NCBI RefSeq assembly: GCF_000495855.1
Contig: NZ_AWGF01000001.1
Coordinates: 496,001 to 560,000 of the forward strand
DNA: 64,000 nt
DNA from: Asticcacaulis sp. YBE204
GTDB taxonomy: Bacteria > Pseudomonadota > Alphaproteobacteria > Caulobacterales > Caulobacteraceae
Direction of reading: 5' to 3'
Shown here: positions 1 through 8,388 of the stretch, piece after piece
Layout: every line of letters begins with the position of its first letter
Numbering within the stretch: the first letter of the stretch is position 1
Translations under genes and position numbers: made by a program
Notes under the pieces: model-generated
Seen by the model: only the letters and a program-made list of their open reading frames with translations
The model's database searches: none
Told to the model about the DNA's origin: nothing

Positions 1-300
1 ATCCTCGGCAAGACCGGCGCCAATTTCGGCGCGGGCATGACCGGCGGCGTGGCCTATGTCTGGGATCCGGAAGCGACCTTCCCGAACTTCATCAACCCGG
101 AAGGCATCACGCTGCGTCCGGTGCCGGAAGCCGACGAGGCGGAACTGAAGGCGCTGATCGCAGAGCACTTCGCGACGACGCAATCGCCGCGCGCCGAGGC
201 CATCCTCGACGACTGGTCGAACGCGCTGAAAACCTTCGTTCAGGTCATGCCGAACGAGATTTTGGCGATACAGGCTAAGCTTGAAGCTAATGTAGCCTAA
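1..300 (+). CDS. gltB: Glutamate synthase large subunit, C-terminal fragment
   Basis: The reading frame is open from base 1 and ends in TAA at 298-300, so only the last 99 residues are present. The segment LGKTGANFGAGMTGGVAYV matches the glycine-rich beta-helix end (GXGXG domain) of the NADPH-dependent glutamate synthase alpha subunit, which moves the glutamine amide nitrogen to 2-oxoglutarate. The tail with FVQVMPNE is also typical of GltB. The catalytic domains lie outside the window. Identification from the C-terminus alone is good; an FwdC-like beta-helix protein is less likely. Confidence 0.85.
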   Translation: MLGKTGANFGAGMTGGVAYVWDPEATFPNFINPEGITLRPVPEADEAELKALIAEHFATTQSPRAEAILDDWSNALKTFVQVMPNEILAIQAKLEANVA

Positions 301-346
301 AGCAAAGTCGCAGGGGCACAGCCCCTGCACCCTTAACCGGGAGTTC

Positions 347-380
347 AAAAAAGCCGCCTCTGCAAAGGGGCGGCTTTTTT
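347..380 (+). terminator. Intrinsic terminator after gltB
   Basis: An A-run and GCCGCC arm (347-358) pair with a GGCGGC arm and T-run (369-380) around a 10-base loop, giving a classic rho-independent terminator. A second small hairpin with arms CAGGGGC and GCCCCTG lies just before it at 311-327. Confidence 0.85.
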
Positions 381-386
381 CTAATG

Positions 387-445
387 CCTCCCCTGATTTC
401 AGGGGAGGTGGCAGGTGAGCGGAGCGAAACTGACGGTGGGGTTAA
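387..445. repeat. Palindromic repeat, left copy flanking the DUF559 gene
   Basis: CCTCCCCTGA...TCAGGGGAGG forms a 22-bp palindrome at 387-408. It is followed by a conserved tail containing GGAGCGAAACTGACGGTGGG and GTTAA. The same unit recurs in inverted orientation at 837-899, so the two bracket the DUF559 gene. The stop codon of that gene lies inside this repeat. Confidence 0.85.
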
Positions 446-807
446 TGCCTCTGTCTCACCCGCTCTGCCGTGTATCGATAAATGCCATCGGCGATGTCAT
501 CAGGATCGCTCAGGATATCCTGCGCCGAGATACGCATGATTTCAAAACCTCGCTCGAGGAGAAAGGCGTCACGGAATTCGTCTTTCTCAGGTTGATCCCC
601 GACATTGTGTGACCAACCATCGATTTCGATGATCAACTTTAATTTCGCACAATAAAAATCAAAGACATAAGGTGCGAATGGATACTGCCGTTTGAAAACC
701 GGTAAACCCTTATCACGGTGCTTTAGTCGCGCCCATAACAGCCGCTCAGGTAAAGACATTTCCTGTCGAAGATGACGGGCAAAAGCGATGTTGGGTTGTT
801 TAACCAT
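442..807 (-). CDS. DUF559 domain protein (predicted endonuclease-like fold)
   Basis: A 121-residue protein with the DUF559 pattern: an N-terminal LRQEMSLPERLLWARLK helix, then FKRQYPFAPYVFDFYCAKLKL and IIEIDGWSH. DUF559 belongs to the restriction-endonuclease-like/VSR-like fold, where the D of FDFY and the E-x-D of IEIDG are candidate metal ligands. The ATG start at 807 is clear. The gene lies alone between two inverted copies of a palindromic repeat, and its TAA stop is inside the left copy. That suggests gene and repeats travel together, but this is inferred. Cellular function is unknown. Confidence 0.8.
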   Translation of the reverse strand: MVKQPNIAFARHLRQEMSLPERLLWARLKHRDKGLPVFKRQYPFAPYVFDFYCAKLKLIIEIDGWSHNVGDQPEKDEFRDAFLLERGFEIMRISAQDILSDPDDIADGIYRYTAERVRQRH

Positions 808-836
808 GGTAAAAGCATAGTTTGTGTTTCTGACCG

Positions 837-899
837 TTTTAACCCCACCGTCTTTTGTCGCTTCGCGTCAAAATCCACCTCCCCTGAAATCAGGGGAGG
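837..899. repeat. Palindromic repeat, right copy flanking the DUF559 gene
   Basis: Inverted counterpart of the repeat at 387-445: the TTAACCCCACCGTC block comes first, then the CCTCCCCTGA...TCAGGGGAGG palindrome at 878-899. The palindromes differ only in the central A/T bases. Confidence 0.85.
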
Positions 900-947
900 G
901 TCTTAAGTTATAACTCCAACGAACGGGTGCAGGGTCCGCGACCCTGC

Positions 948-2399
948 CTATGACTTAGGGGCCAGTACAGCCTCGGCCTCGGCCTTTTCGGCAGCGGTCA
1001 TCTGCGGCTCCAGTTGCTTGAGCGCCGCCTCGGCATTCGGGTGACCAGCCTTCTGCGCGACGGTGAACCACAGCCACGCGCTCTTGCGATCGACCGGCCC
1101 GCCCTGACCCTTCATCAGCAGGACCGCCAGATTGTACATGGCCTCAGGCTCGCCGTTCTTGGCCGAGACCTCGAACCATTTGCGGGCAATAGCCTCGTCC
1201 TTGGGCAGGATCGTATCGCCCTTGGCGAAATAGGTGCCGATATCGTTTTGCGCCGCCGGATTACCGCGCACAGCGGCTTCCTTGTAATAGAACAGAGCCT
1301 GTTTCGGATCGGCCTTGACGCCCTGACCCTTGTCGTAGGCGACGGCCAGGGCGTAGAGCCCGTCCGGGTGGTTGGCCTTGGCGGCGTGATAGTACCAGTC
1401 GAGCGAGGTCTTCGGATTTGCCGGGACGCCCTCGTCGCCGGACGCCAGAATCTGCGCCATAGCGATCTGAGCCGGCGCAAAGCCGTTTTCGGCAGCGGTC
1501 TTGTAGTTGCGGCTGGCGCGGACGACGTCCTTCTTGACCCCATAGCCGTAGTAATAGAAATCGCCGACGGTTTTATAGGCCGGGACATAGGCGCGCGAGG
1601 CAGCCTTTTGATACCATTTCAGCGCGGTCGTCGGGTTCTTTTCGACGCCGTGGCCGATCAGGTAGATCTTGGCCAGAACGATGCTGGCTTCGGTGGCGGC
1701 GTCCATGCGTTCGGGCACCTTGGGATCGAAGCGCAGGGTCCTGGGCGGATTGGGTTGTCCGGCGGCCTTGTCCAGCCATTCCAGCGCCTTGGGCGTATCG
1801 GCCTCGGTGCCGAGCCCCAGCAGGTACATGCGACCGATCATCAGGGCCGCTTCGGCGTAACCGATCTTCTTGTAGGATTTCTGGAACAGGGCCAGGGCTT
1901 CGGGATACTTCTTCTGATCGAACAGAGCGAAGGCGTCGGTCAGGGTACGGTCGCGGGCCTGGATATAGGCCCGACCGGCGGCGAAATTATAGTCCGACTG
2001 CGAGCAGCGGCTGCGGTCGTTATAATCGTAAAGGCCTCTGCCACCGAAGGCCCCCGGCGGCGCATAGGGGCTGATCGAGGCATCGCCATAGGGCGAATAG
2101 GCGCTGAAATAACCCGACCCGGCATAGCCGCGCGACGGATCGCCGCCGAACCGCGCCATGTAGTCGCGCGCATAGTCGCTGTCCATCGCCGAAGTGCCGA
2201 AGAAGTTGCAGCTTGAGGCGGAGCTGCCTCGGATGCGAATATTGTCGAGTGGGACACTGGCTTCGCGGCGCAGGAATATGGTGACGTCCGTGACGTCCTT
2301 GGCATTGGCGTCCGGGCGCTGCGGTTGCGCGAACGAGGTGGGCGACATCGCGGCAACGCACAGGGCGATCACTACGCAGGATTTGAACGATTTGAGCAT
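948..2399 (-). CDS. Secreted Sel1-repeat protein
   Basis: A 483-residue protein. A signal peptide is visible at residues 1-24 (hydrophobic core VVIALCVAAM, then ...TSFAQ). Residues about 30-140 are low complexity, rich in Gly, Tyr and Ser. From about residue 165 to 470 there are roughly seven Sel1-type TPR repeats with patterns such as MYLLGLGTEADTPKALEWLD and YDKGQGVKADPKQALFYY. Sel1 proteins are periplasmic or envelope scaffolds for protein-protein contacts, and partners cannot be read from the context. The ATG at 2399 is preceded by AGGTGAGG. It appears to be monocistronic, because its 5' neighbour pgi has its own terminator. Confidence 0.85.
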   Translation of the reverse strand: MLKSFKSCVVIALCVAAMSPTSFAQPQRPDANAKDVTDVTIFLRREASVPLDNIRIRGSSASSCNFFGTSAMDSDYARDYMARFGGDPSRGYAGSGYFSAYSPYGDASISPYAPPGAFGGRGLYDYNDRSRCSQSDYNFAAGRAYIQARDRTLTDAFALFDQKKYPEALALFQKSYKKIGYAEAALMIGRMYLLGLGTEADTPKALEWLDKAAGQPNPPRTLRFDPKVPERMDAATEASIVLAKIYLIGHGVEKNPTTALKWYQKAASRAYVPAYKTVGDFYYYGYGVKKDVVRASRNYKTAAENGFAPAQIAMAQILASGDEGVPANPKTSLDWYYHAAKANHPDGLYALAVAYDKGQGVKADPKQALFYYKEAAVRGNPAAQNDIGTYFAKGDTILPKDEAIARKWFEVSAKNGEPEAMYNLAVLLMKGQGGPVDRKSAWLWFTVAQKAGHPNAEAALKQLEPQMTAAEKAEAEAVLAPKS

Positions 2400-2560
2400 G
2401 GCCTCACCTGTAGAAATTGTTTTAATTGTAGGATATTTGAAATCTACTTATGCGGTATAATGCGCCTTATCCGGCTACCGTCAAGTGAATTTTTTAAACG
2501 ATAATGGCTATATCGTTTTTAAATTTCACGAGTGATGAATTGCAGACGCACATCCTCACA

Positions 2561-2594
2561 AAAGAAAACCGCCTCCCATTGACAGGAAGGCGGT
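2561..2594 (-). terminator. Intrinsic terminator after pgi
   Basis: Read on the minus strand, ACCGCCT (2588-2594) pairs with AGGCGGT (2568-2574) and is followed by TTTTCTTTT. It closes the CDF-GST-queG-GT-pgi operon. Confidence 0.8.
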
Positions 2595-2622
2595 GAAGAC
2601 GAAAGAATGATCAGCCTCTGGC

Positions 2623-4236
2623 CTACTTCACCTTTTCGATAGCCGCCGTGGTGGACGGGTCGTGGACGGCGATGTCGCTGCCGGTAATATCTTTCAACAC
2701 GCTGGTGGCCAGCGTCTTGCCCAGTTCCACACCCCACTGATCGAAGCTGTTGAGGCCCATGACGATGCCCTCGGCAAAGGTCTTGTGCTCGTAAAGCGCC
2801 AGGAGGGCGCCGAGCGTTTCCGGCGTCAGGGCCTCCATAAGGACTAGGGTGGACGGCTTGTTGCCGGGGCAGACCTTCTGCGGCGCGATGATGGCGGTCT
2901 TTTCGTCGTCGAAGCCCAACGCGCGGCATTCGGCCTCGGAGGTTTCGAGCGACTTGCCGACCATGAAGGCCTCGCCCTGGGCAATGACGTTCGACAGCAG
3001 TTTCTGCTGCATGTCGAGCGGGGCTTCGGGGTTCGACTTCACCGCGATCAGTTCCAGCGGCACGACGTCTTCCGACTGATGCAGCATCTGGAAAAAGGCG
3101 TGCTGGGCATTGGTGCCTTCGTCGCCGAAGACGATGGGGCAGGTCTTGGTCGGCAGCAGGTTGCCGTAGCCGTCGGTGCGCTTGCCGTTCGATTCCATTT
3201 CCAGTTGTTGCAGGAAGGCGGCGAGGCGGCGCAGGCGGTGCGCATAGGGGATAACCGCGCGGGCCGGGCGGTCGAGCGCGATGCGGTTGAAAACCTGCGC
3301 GGCGGCCAGAAGCAGCGGGGCGTTCTGCGCCGCCGGGGCGGTCAGGAAGTGCTGATCCATCTCATGCGCGCCGTTGAGCAGACGCTCATAAACCTCATAA
3401 CCGCCAGCGATGATGACGCTGAGCGACACCGCCGACCACAGCGAATAACGGCCACCGACCCAGTCCTTGAAACCGAAGACGCGGTCTTCGGGGATACCGT
3501 ACTGGCTGGTCTTGGCTGGCGCGGCGGAAACGGCAGCGAGGTGCTTAGCCGCAGCGTCTTCACCGAGAACCCCAATAATCCATTCGCGCGCGGCAAGGAA
3601 ATTGGCCAACGTCTCCTGCGTAGTGAAGGTCTTCGATACAGCGATGACCAGAGTTTCCGCCGGATCGAGGTCGGCGGTGGCGATGGCCAGTTCCGAGCCG
3701 TCGACATTGGCGACGAAACGGATATCGATGGACGGCTTGAGCGGGCTCAGAGCCTGCCACAACAGGCGCGGGCCGAGGTCGGACCCGCCGATGCCGATAT
3801 GGATGATGGTTTTGAAGGGTTTACCGGTCGCGCCGGTGATCTTGCTCGCATGTATACCATCGGCATAGGCCTTCATGGCGTCGCGGGCGGTCTTGACGTC
3901 GTCGGTGATTTCCGCGCCGCGCAGGCGAGCGTTTTCGCTGTCGGAATCGCGCAGCGCCACGTGCAGCACGGCGCGGTCTTCGGAGACATTGATCGCCTGA
4001 CCGGTCCACATCTTCTCGCGCGCGGCGTTCAGGCCTGCGGTCTCGAACAGGCTCAGGGCCGCCTCAAAACCTTCCTGCGACCACGACTGCTTCGACACGT
4101 CGACATAGAGTCCGGCGACGGACAGGGACTGCTGCCCCAGACGGTCGGCTTCGTACTCGAACTTGGCGGCAATGGGCGTCCTGGCGTCGATATGGGCCTG
4201 GGTGGTCAGGGCGGCGACAGCATTGGCAAGGCTCAT
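2623..4236 (-). CDS. pgi: Glucose-6-phosphate isomerase
   Basis: A 537-residue PGI, near the usual family length, interconverting glucose-6-P and fructose-6-P in the cytoplasm. Visible signatures are GIGGSDLGPRL, the PGI block VGGRYSLWS, catalytic Glu in EMESNGKR, His in GTNAQHAFFQ and Lys in DQWGVELGK. ATG at 4236 overlaps the stop of the upstream glycosyltransferase by four bases (ATGA), so translation is probably coupled. It is the last gene of a five-gene minus-strand operon and is followed by a terminator. Confidence 0.97.
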   Translation of the reverse strand: MSLANAVAALTTQAHIDARTPIAAKFEYEADRLGQQSLSVAGLYVDVSKQSWSQEGFEAALSLFETAGLNAAREKMWTGQAINVSEDRAVLHVALRDSDSENARLRGAEITDDVKTARDAMKAYADGIHASKITGATGKPFKTIIHIGIGGSDLGPRLLWQALSPLKPSIDIRFVANVDGSELAIATADLDPAETLVIAVSKTFTTQETLANFLAAREWIIGVLGEDAAAKHLAAVSAAPAKTSQYGIPEDRVFGFKDWVGGRYSLWSAVSLSVIIAGGYEVYERLLNGAHEMDQHFLTAPAAQNAPLLLAAAQVFNRIALDRPARAVIPYAHRLRRLAAFLQQLEMESNGKRTDGYGNLLPTKTCPIVFGDEGTNAQHAFFQMLHQSEDVVPLELIAVKSNPEAPLDMQQKLLSNVIAQGEAFMVGKSLETSEAECRALGFDDEKTAIIAPQKVCPGNKPSTLVLMEALTPETLGALLALYEHKTFAEGIVMGLNSFDQWGVELGKTLATSVLKDITGSDIAVHDPSTTAAIEKVK

Positions 4237-5270
4237 TTGGGCTTCCTAAGATCAAGACCGCGACGTCCTATCAGGCGCGGGCTCCAGGTCAGTTGACGTA
4301 ACAGGCCGACGGCAGGCAATCGGCGGGTACGCTGCACATGACGGCGGTCGTTCAGCACGGGCCCCAGACCGCTAACGGCATCCCTGAGGGCGCGGGCGAC
4401 GACCTTGCCGCGCCCTTTCAATACATCCTTCGCGGCGATACACAAGCTCAACAAAAGGTGAGGAAGGGCGGTCAGCCACATTACCGGTGCGGGCGTGTTC
4501 TTGAGGTACAGCCACAGCCGGTTGCGATAGCCGTAATAGAGCGCGAAATCCGAGCGCGCCCCCAGGGTTGCCGAGCCGATATGGTCGACCTTCGCGTCGG
4601 GCACCAGCAGGGTGCGTTCTCCGGTCAGGCGGGCGCGGTAACCGAGATCGGCGTCCTCGCAATAGATGAAGAAGCGCTCGTAAAAACCGCCCAGGCTTTC
4701 AAACAGACTGCGCTCGATGACGAAGGCCGCGCCGCAGGGAGAGAAAACTTCGCTGACAGGGATATGCGGCGGCTTCGGCGCGCGGTAGCCCATGCGGTAA
4801 GGGAAGCCGAACCAGGTCATGCCATCGCCGGCGCCGTCAAGGATCGTCTGGTCCTGCGGGTCCAGTTGCAGTGACGTGAAGATGCGGGTGTCGGAATGGG
4901 TGCCGATCGCCACTGCCATCTGCGCCAGCCACGTCGCGTGGACGAAGACGTCGGGATTGATGAAGCACAGCCACTGGCCTTGCGCGTGGCGGGCAGCCTG
5001 ATTCATCCCCTTGGCAAATCCCAGATTGCCGCCGTTATCGACAAAGCGCACGTCGGGGTGACGAGCCAAGACGGCCTGCGGCGCACCATCGGTCGAGCCG
5101 TTGTCGGCGAGGATAATCTCATAATCACCGGACTGTGCCTTTAGCGCCTCGATGCAGCGTTCAAGATAGGAGCCGCTTTGGTATGACAGGACGATTAGCG
5201 AGAACTTTGGCAGCGAGAACCTAGGCAATGTCTTGTCTCCATTCGGCCAAGACATCGGGATCGGTCTCAT
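4233..5270 (-). CDS. Family 2 glycosyltransferase (rhamnosyltransferase-like)
   Basis: A GT-A fold enzyme of up to 345 residues. The nucleotide-binding start FSLIVLSYQSGSYLERCIEAL is followed by ADNGSTDG, then the INPD metal-binding region and the acceptor-side block FFIYCEDADLGYRARLTG found in WbbL/rhamnosyltransferase-type enzymes. A basic tail follows a membrane-proximal hydrophobic stretch (ALPHLLLSLCIA). It probably adds sugars to a surface polysaccharide, but donor and acceptor are unknown. The start is uncertain: ATG 5270 and ATG 5255 both overlap the end of queG, and a TTG overlapping the queG stop is also possible. Confidence 0.85.
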   Translation of the reverse strand: MRPIPMSWPNGDKTLPRFSLPKFSLIVLSYQSGSYLERCIEALKAQSGDYEIILADNGSTDGAPQAVLARHPDVRFVDNGGNLGFAKGMNQAARHAQGQWLCFINPDVFVHATWLAQMAVAIGTHSDTRIFTSLQLDPQDQTILDGAGDGMTWFGFPYRMGYRAPKPPHIPVSEVFSPCGAAFVIERSLFESLGGFYERFFIYCEDADLGYRARLTGERTLLVPDAKVDHIGSATLGARSDFALYYGYRNRLWLYLKNTPAPVMWLTALPHLLLSLCIAAKDVLKGRGKVVARALRDAVSGLGPVLNDRRHVQRTRRLPAVGLLRQLTWSPRLIGRRGLDLRKPK

Positions 5271-6516
5271 CGGCTAAGCACATATCGCGCAGATACTCGA
5301 AATCCTGCGGCGGCAGGCCGCGCGACAAGGCCCATACCGCCGAACCGCGCACGACCGGGCTCTCATGCCGCAGGTTGCGCACCAGCGGGTCGATCTTTTC
5401 AAAATCCACCAGTTCGCCGAAGCTGTTGCCGATCGCATAATGGACGTTGCGCAGGAAGGTCGCCAGTCCGATGCGCTTGATCGGCGATTTGCTGAACAAA
5501 GCCCGGAACGCCGGATCGTCCAATTGCGCCAGTTCGAACAGCGGCATGGCGGTCGCCCCGTCGCGCGCCATCAGTTTCGCCTCGGTCGCCGACTGGGCGA
5601 ATTTGTTCCACGGACAGGCTGCCAGACAGTCATCGCAGCCGTAAATCCGATTACCCATTTGCTCCCGGAACCGTTTCGGCCAGGGCCCGCGATATTCGAT
5701 GGTCAGGTACGACAGGCACGACCGTGCATCCAATTGATACGGCGCGACAAAGGCATTGGTCGGACAGACGTCGAGACACGACCGGCAGGAGCCGCAATGG
5801 TCCTTTTCGGCAGCATCTTCGGGCAGTTCCATATCGGTCAGGATGACACCCAGAAACATCCATGAGCCGAACTCACGCGACACCAGATTGGTGTGCTTGC
5901 CCTGCCAGCCGAGCCCGGCCAGTTGTGCCAGCGGTTTTTCCATCAGGGGTGCGGTATCGACGAAAACCTTGACCTCACAACCAGCCAATTTAACGACGTC
6001 GGTAGCCAGAAGCTTGAGCTTTTTCTTGATCAGTTCGTGATAATCGTCGCCGCGGGCATAGACGCTGATGTTGGCGATATCGGGCGTGCCGAGCCCTAAA
6101 AGCGGGTCGCTGTCGGGGCCGTAGTTGAAGCCCAGAACGATGGCGCTTTTGGCGCCGTTCCACATGTTTTGCGGATGTTGACGGCGCTCCAGTGTCTCTT
6201 CCATCCACGTCATGGCACCGTGATAACCTTCGGCGACGAAGGCTTTCAGGCGCTCGGCGGCGTCCCAGGTTTGCGGCAGGTTGACGAAGCCGACGGTCGC
6301 AAACCCGAGGTCGAGGGCCTTTTGTTCAATTAATCCCCTCGCCCCTTTGGGGAGAGGGTTAGGCGCGGCCCGGCGAGGGTGAGGGGGCTGCATAAGTGTT
6401 GTTGATAAAGTCGTTGCCGGTTGGGCCTGCGATGCCCCCTCACCCGGCCGAAGACTAGCGTCTTCGTCCACCCTCTCCCCGCAGGGGCGAGGGGAAGAAG
6501 GGGGGGCAGAAGACAT
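5221..6516 (-). CDS. queG: Epoxyqueuosine reductase with repeat-encoded N-terminal extension
   Basis: QueG catalyses the last step of queuosine synthesis for tRNA position 34, using cobalamin and two 4Fe-4S clusters. Cluster motifs are CGSCRSCLDVCPT and CDDCLAACPWN. A C-terminal HEAT-like part follows (PVVRGSAVWALSRG). The frame from ATG 6516 gives 431 residues, longer than the usual 350-380. The extra N-terminus is translation of a palindromic repeat (6330-6498) lying in frame without a stop. ATG 6516 overlaps the GST stop as TGATG, supporting this start; an internal ATG at 6393 also lies in the repeat. The conserved part begins at LIEQKALDLGF. Confidence 0.93.
   Translation of the reverse strand: MSSAPPSSPRPCGERVDEDASLRPGEGASQAQPATTLSTTLMQPPHPRRAAPNPLPKGARGLIEQKALDLGFATVGFVNLPQTWDAAERLKAFVAEGYHGAMTWMEETLERRQHPQNMWNGAKSAIVLGFNYGPDSDPLLGLGTPDIANISVYARGDDYHELIKKKLKLLATDVVKLAGCEVKVFVDTAPLMEKPLAQLAGLGWQGKHTNLVSREFGSWMFLGVILTDMELPEDAAEKDHCGSCRSCLDVCPTNAFVAPYQLDARSCLSYLTIEYRGPWPKRFREQMGNRIYGCDDCLAACPWNKFAQSATEAKLMARDGATAMPLFELAQLDDPAFRALFSKSPIKRIGLATFLRNVHYAIGNSFGELVDFEKIDPLVRNLRHESPVVRGSAVWALSRGLPPQDFEYLRDMCLADETDPDVLAEWRQDIA
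6330..6498. repeat. Palindromic GC-rich repeat pair inside queG
   Basis: Two inverted arms: CCCCTCGCCCC...GGGGAGAGGG with GGGTGAGGGGG (6334-6387), and the mirror CCCCCTCACCC...CCCTCTCCCC with GGGGCGAGGGG (6434-6494). They are separated by a short unique stretch. It is the same family as the repeats at 56262, 59346 and 61207. Here it is translated as part of the QueG N-terminus. Confidence 0.85.
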
Positions 6517-7208
6517 CAAAAATCCAGCTCTTTATATTGCGCCGACGGGGCGACCCCCGGCAGCACGTCCGACAACAGCGGCCTGAACGCCGGACGCGAC
6601 TTGATGACCATGTACCAGGTCTTCAGGTGTTTGAACCTGTCCCAGCTTACTTCATCGAAATAGTCGATGACGCTGAGGTGCGAGGCCAGCGCGAAATCCG
6701 CAAACGACAGATTGCGTCCGGCCAGCCAGTTGCGCGCCTCCAGCAGGCTCTCGAAATAGCTCAGATGATCGCGCAACGCTTCGCGCCCGGCGCGCAGGTT
6801 TTGCAGGTTCGGCGCTCCCAGCCCCATCAGGCGCTTTTCCATCTTTTCATGCAGCAGCAGCGAATTGACGTCCCAGTCGAACTTGCGCTCGAACCAGCCG
6901 ACCAGACGCCGCGCTTCACCGCGCTCCTGCGGGTCGAGCGGCCACAGGCGGATCTCCGGCGCGGTCTCATCCAGATGTTCGAGGATGGCGCGGTTCTCGC
7001 ACAGGGTCACTGCCCGGCCATGATCGAAGGTCTCGACCAGCACCGGCAACAATCCCGACGGGTTCATGCGGATCAGATCGTCGGACGGCTCCCAATACTT
7101 GATCGGGACTTCCTCGAACGGCAGTTTCTTCTCGCTCAGAGCCAGCCGCACGAGGCGGGAATGCGGATCGAAGGCAAAGTGATGGAGCGTGCGCTGCGGG
7201 AAGGTCAT
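6516..7208 (-). CDS. Glutathione S-transferase family protein
   Basis: A 230-residue protein from ATG 7208. The N-terminal thioredoxin-like domain (HHFAFDPHSRLVRLALSEKKL, then PSGLLPVLVE and ENRAILEHLDE) is followed by an all-helical C-terminal domain (FADFALASHLSVIDYF). This is the GST layout. The glutathione-binding block is atypical, with CENRAI where many GSTs have ESxAI. The substrate is unknown. The ATG overlaps the CDF transporter stop by four bases and its own stop overlaps queG, so it is an internal operon gene. A longer upstream reading frame overlaps the transporter and looks spurious. Confidence 0.88.
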   Translation of the reverse strand: MTFPQRTLHHFAFDPHSRLVRLALSEKKLPFEEVPIKYWEPSDDLIRMNPSGLLPVLVETFDHGRAVTLCENRAILEHLDETAPEIRLWPLDPQERGEARRLVGWFERKFDWDVNSLLLHEKMEKRLMGLGAPNLQNLRAGREALRDHLSYFESLLEARNWLAGRNLSFADFALASHLSVIDYFDEVSWDRFKHLKTWYMVIKSRPAFRPLLSDVLPGVAPSAQYKELDF

Positions 7209-8182
7209 CGGCCATTTATACTCTGTTCGGCGTGCGAAGGAACGCCTGAAAATACGCCGCCATGCGGTTCGGACACGCCCGCCGGATCGGGATGGATCAG
7301 GATATCGGCGTTCGGGAAAACGCTCAAGATGCGTTGCTCCGCGCTTAGGATTATTTCGTGCGCCCTGACAAGGCTCAGATCGGCGGGCAGAGCCATGTGC
7401 ATCTGGATAAGCCGGTGCGGGCCGGAAATACGTGTGCGCAAGCGGTGGACATCGAGCACCTCCGGTGCGTTGCACGCGGCCTCGACGATGCGGGCAATGT
7501 CTTCGTCATCCATGGCGCGGTCCATCAGGTGATCGGCGGCGGAGCGCAGGACCTGCACCGCACCCCACAGGAGCCACAGCGCGATCAGGCCCCCGGCGAT
7601 GGCGTCGATATGGACGACGCCCAAGGCCGCCGCGCCAACGCCAATCAGAGCGATGCCGTTGCCGGCGAGGTCGGCGGCATAGTGCGCGCGGTCGGCGGCC
7701 ACGGCGACGGAGCCCGACGCCTTGACCGCCAGAGCTTGCGCGTAAATCAAAGCTCCGGTCAGGGCCAGCGAGACGATCAGCACAGCTATCGACAGCGCGC
7801 CACCGCTGACCGGTTGCGGGTCGCGCAGGTGCGCCCAGCTGTCGCTGAGGATCAAAGCCGCCGAGAAAAAGACCAGACCGGCCTGTATCAGCGCGCTGAA
7901 GGCCTCTGCCTTGCCGTGGCCGAAGGGGTGTTCTTTATCGGGGGATGTGCGCGCGAACCGCACCGCGAAAAAGGTGATAAGCGAGGCAATCAGATCGAGC
8001 GCGGAATCGGTCAGCGAGGCCAGAACGGCTACCGAACCCGACGCCGAAAGGGCCAAGGTTTTCAACGCGATCAGGATGACCGCCACAGCGACCGACAGGC
8101 CCGACACGCGCAACACCGCCTGTTCCGGCGTCAGGTCGCGGAAGCTGAACGGATTGGCATTTTTATGGGCCGGATTTGGCAT
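7205..8182 (-). CDS. Cation diffusion facilitator (FieF-like)
   Basis: A 325-residue CDF exporter from ATG 8182, the first gene of the operon that runs to pgi. Transmembrane helices are evident (SGLSVAVAVILIALKTLAL, IQAGLVFFSAALIL and others). Metal-site motifs are DSALD in TM2, HPFGHGKAEA in the loop and HYAAD in TM5, matching the FieF/ZitB pattern for zinc, iron or cadmium efflux. The C-terminal cytoplasmic domain (VHRLRTRISG, HMALP) is the usual dimerising ferredoxin-like fold. A TTG at 8218 would extend it by 12 residues but is less convincing. Confidence 0.92.
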   Translation of the reverse strand: MPNPAHKNANPFSFRDLTPEQAVLRVSGLSVAVAVILIALKTLALSASGSVAVLASLTDSALDLIASLITFFAVRFARTSPDKEHPFGHGKAEAFSALIQAGLVFFSAALILSDSWAHLRDPQPVSGGALSIAVLIVSLALTGALIYAQALAVKASGSVAVAADRAHYAADLAGNGIALIGVGAAALGVVHIDAIAGGLIALWLLWGAVQVLRSAADHLMDRAMDDEDIARIVEAACNAPEVLDVHRLRTRISGPHRLIQMHMALPADLSLVRAHEIILSAEQRILSVFPNADILIHPDPAGVSEPHGGVFSGVPSHAEQSINGR

Positions 8183-8310
8183 GGACAGGCAGGTTCCACG
8201 GATGGGTAAGCGCGTCAACGCGTCTCATGTCCAGAGCGCAATAAAATAATTAAGGCCTCTTTAATCGGTCATGGATTTTTAACATCGCCTGTGGTCTATT
8301 CGGCGTAATA

Positions 8311-8326
8311 ATCAATCTTGATTGAT
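8311..8326. promoter_or_regulatory. Perfect palindrome upstream of the HTH-citrate synthase-like gene
   Basis: ATCAATC-TT-GATTGAT is a perfect 7+2+7 dyad, 63 bases before the ATG of the next gene and within the divergent spacer shared with the CDF operon. Its size and place suit an operator for a dimeric HTH protein. The binder is inferred, not shown. Confidence 0.5.
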
Positions 8327-8388
8327 CGCGGTTTTTGTTTGTCGCGATTGCTACCGGTGCCCGCACACCCGAACTCAGGATATTGCTC

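Noticed and set aside
6516-7475. Long version of the GST with 89 extra N-terminal residues
   Set aside because: The extra part overlaps the transporter gene and has no GST-like sequence; ATG 7208 overlaps the transporter stop as expected in this operon.
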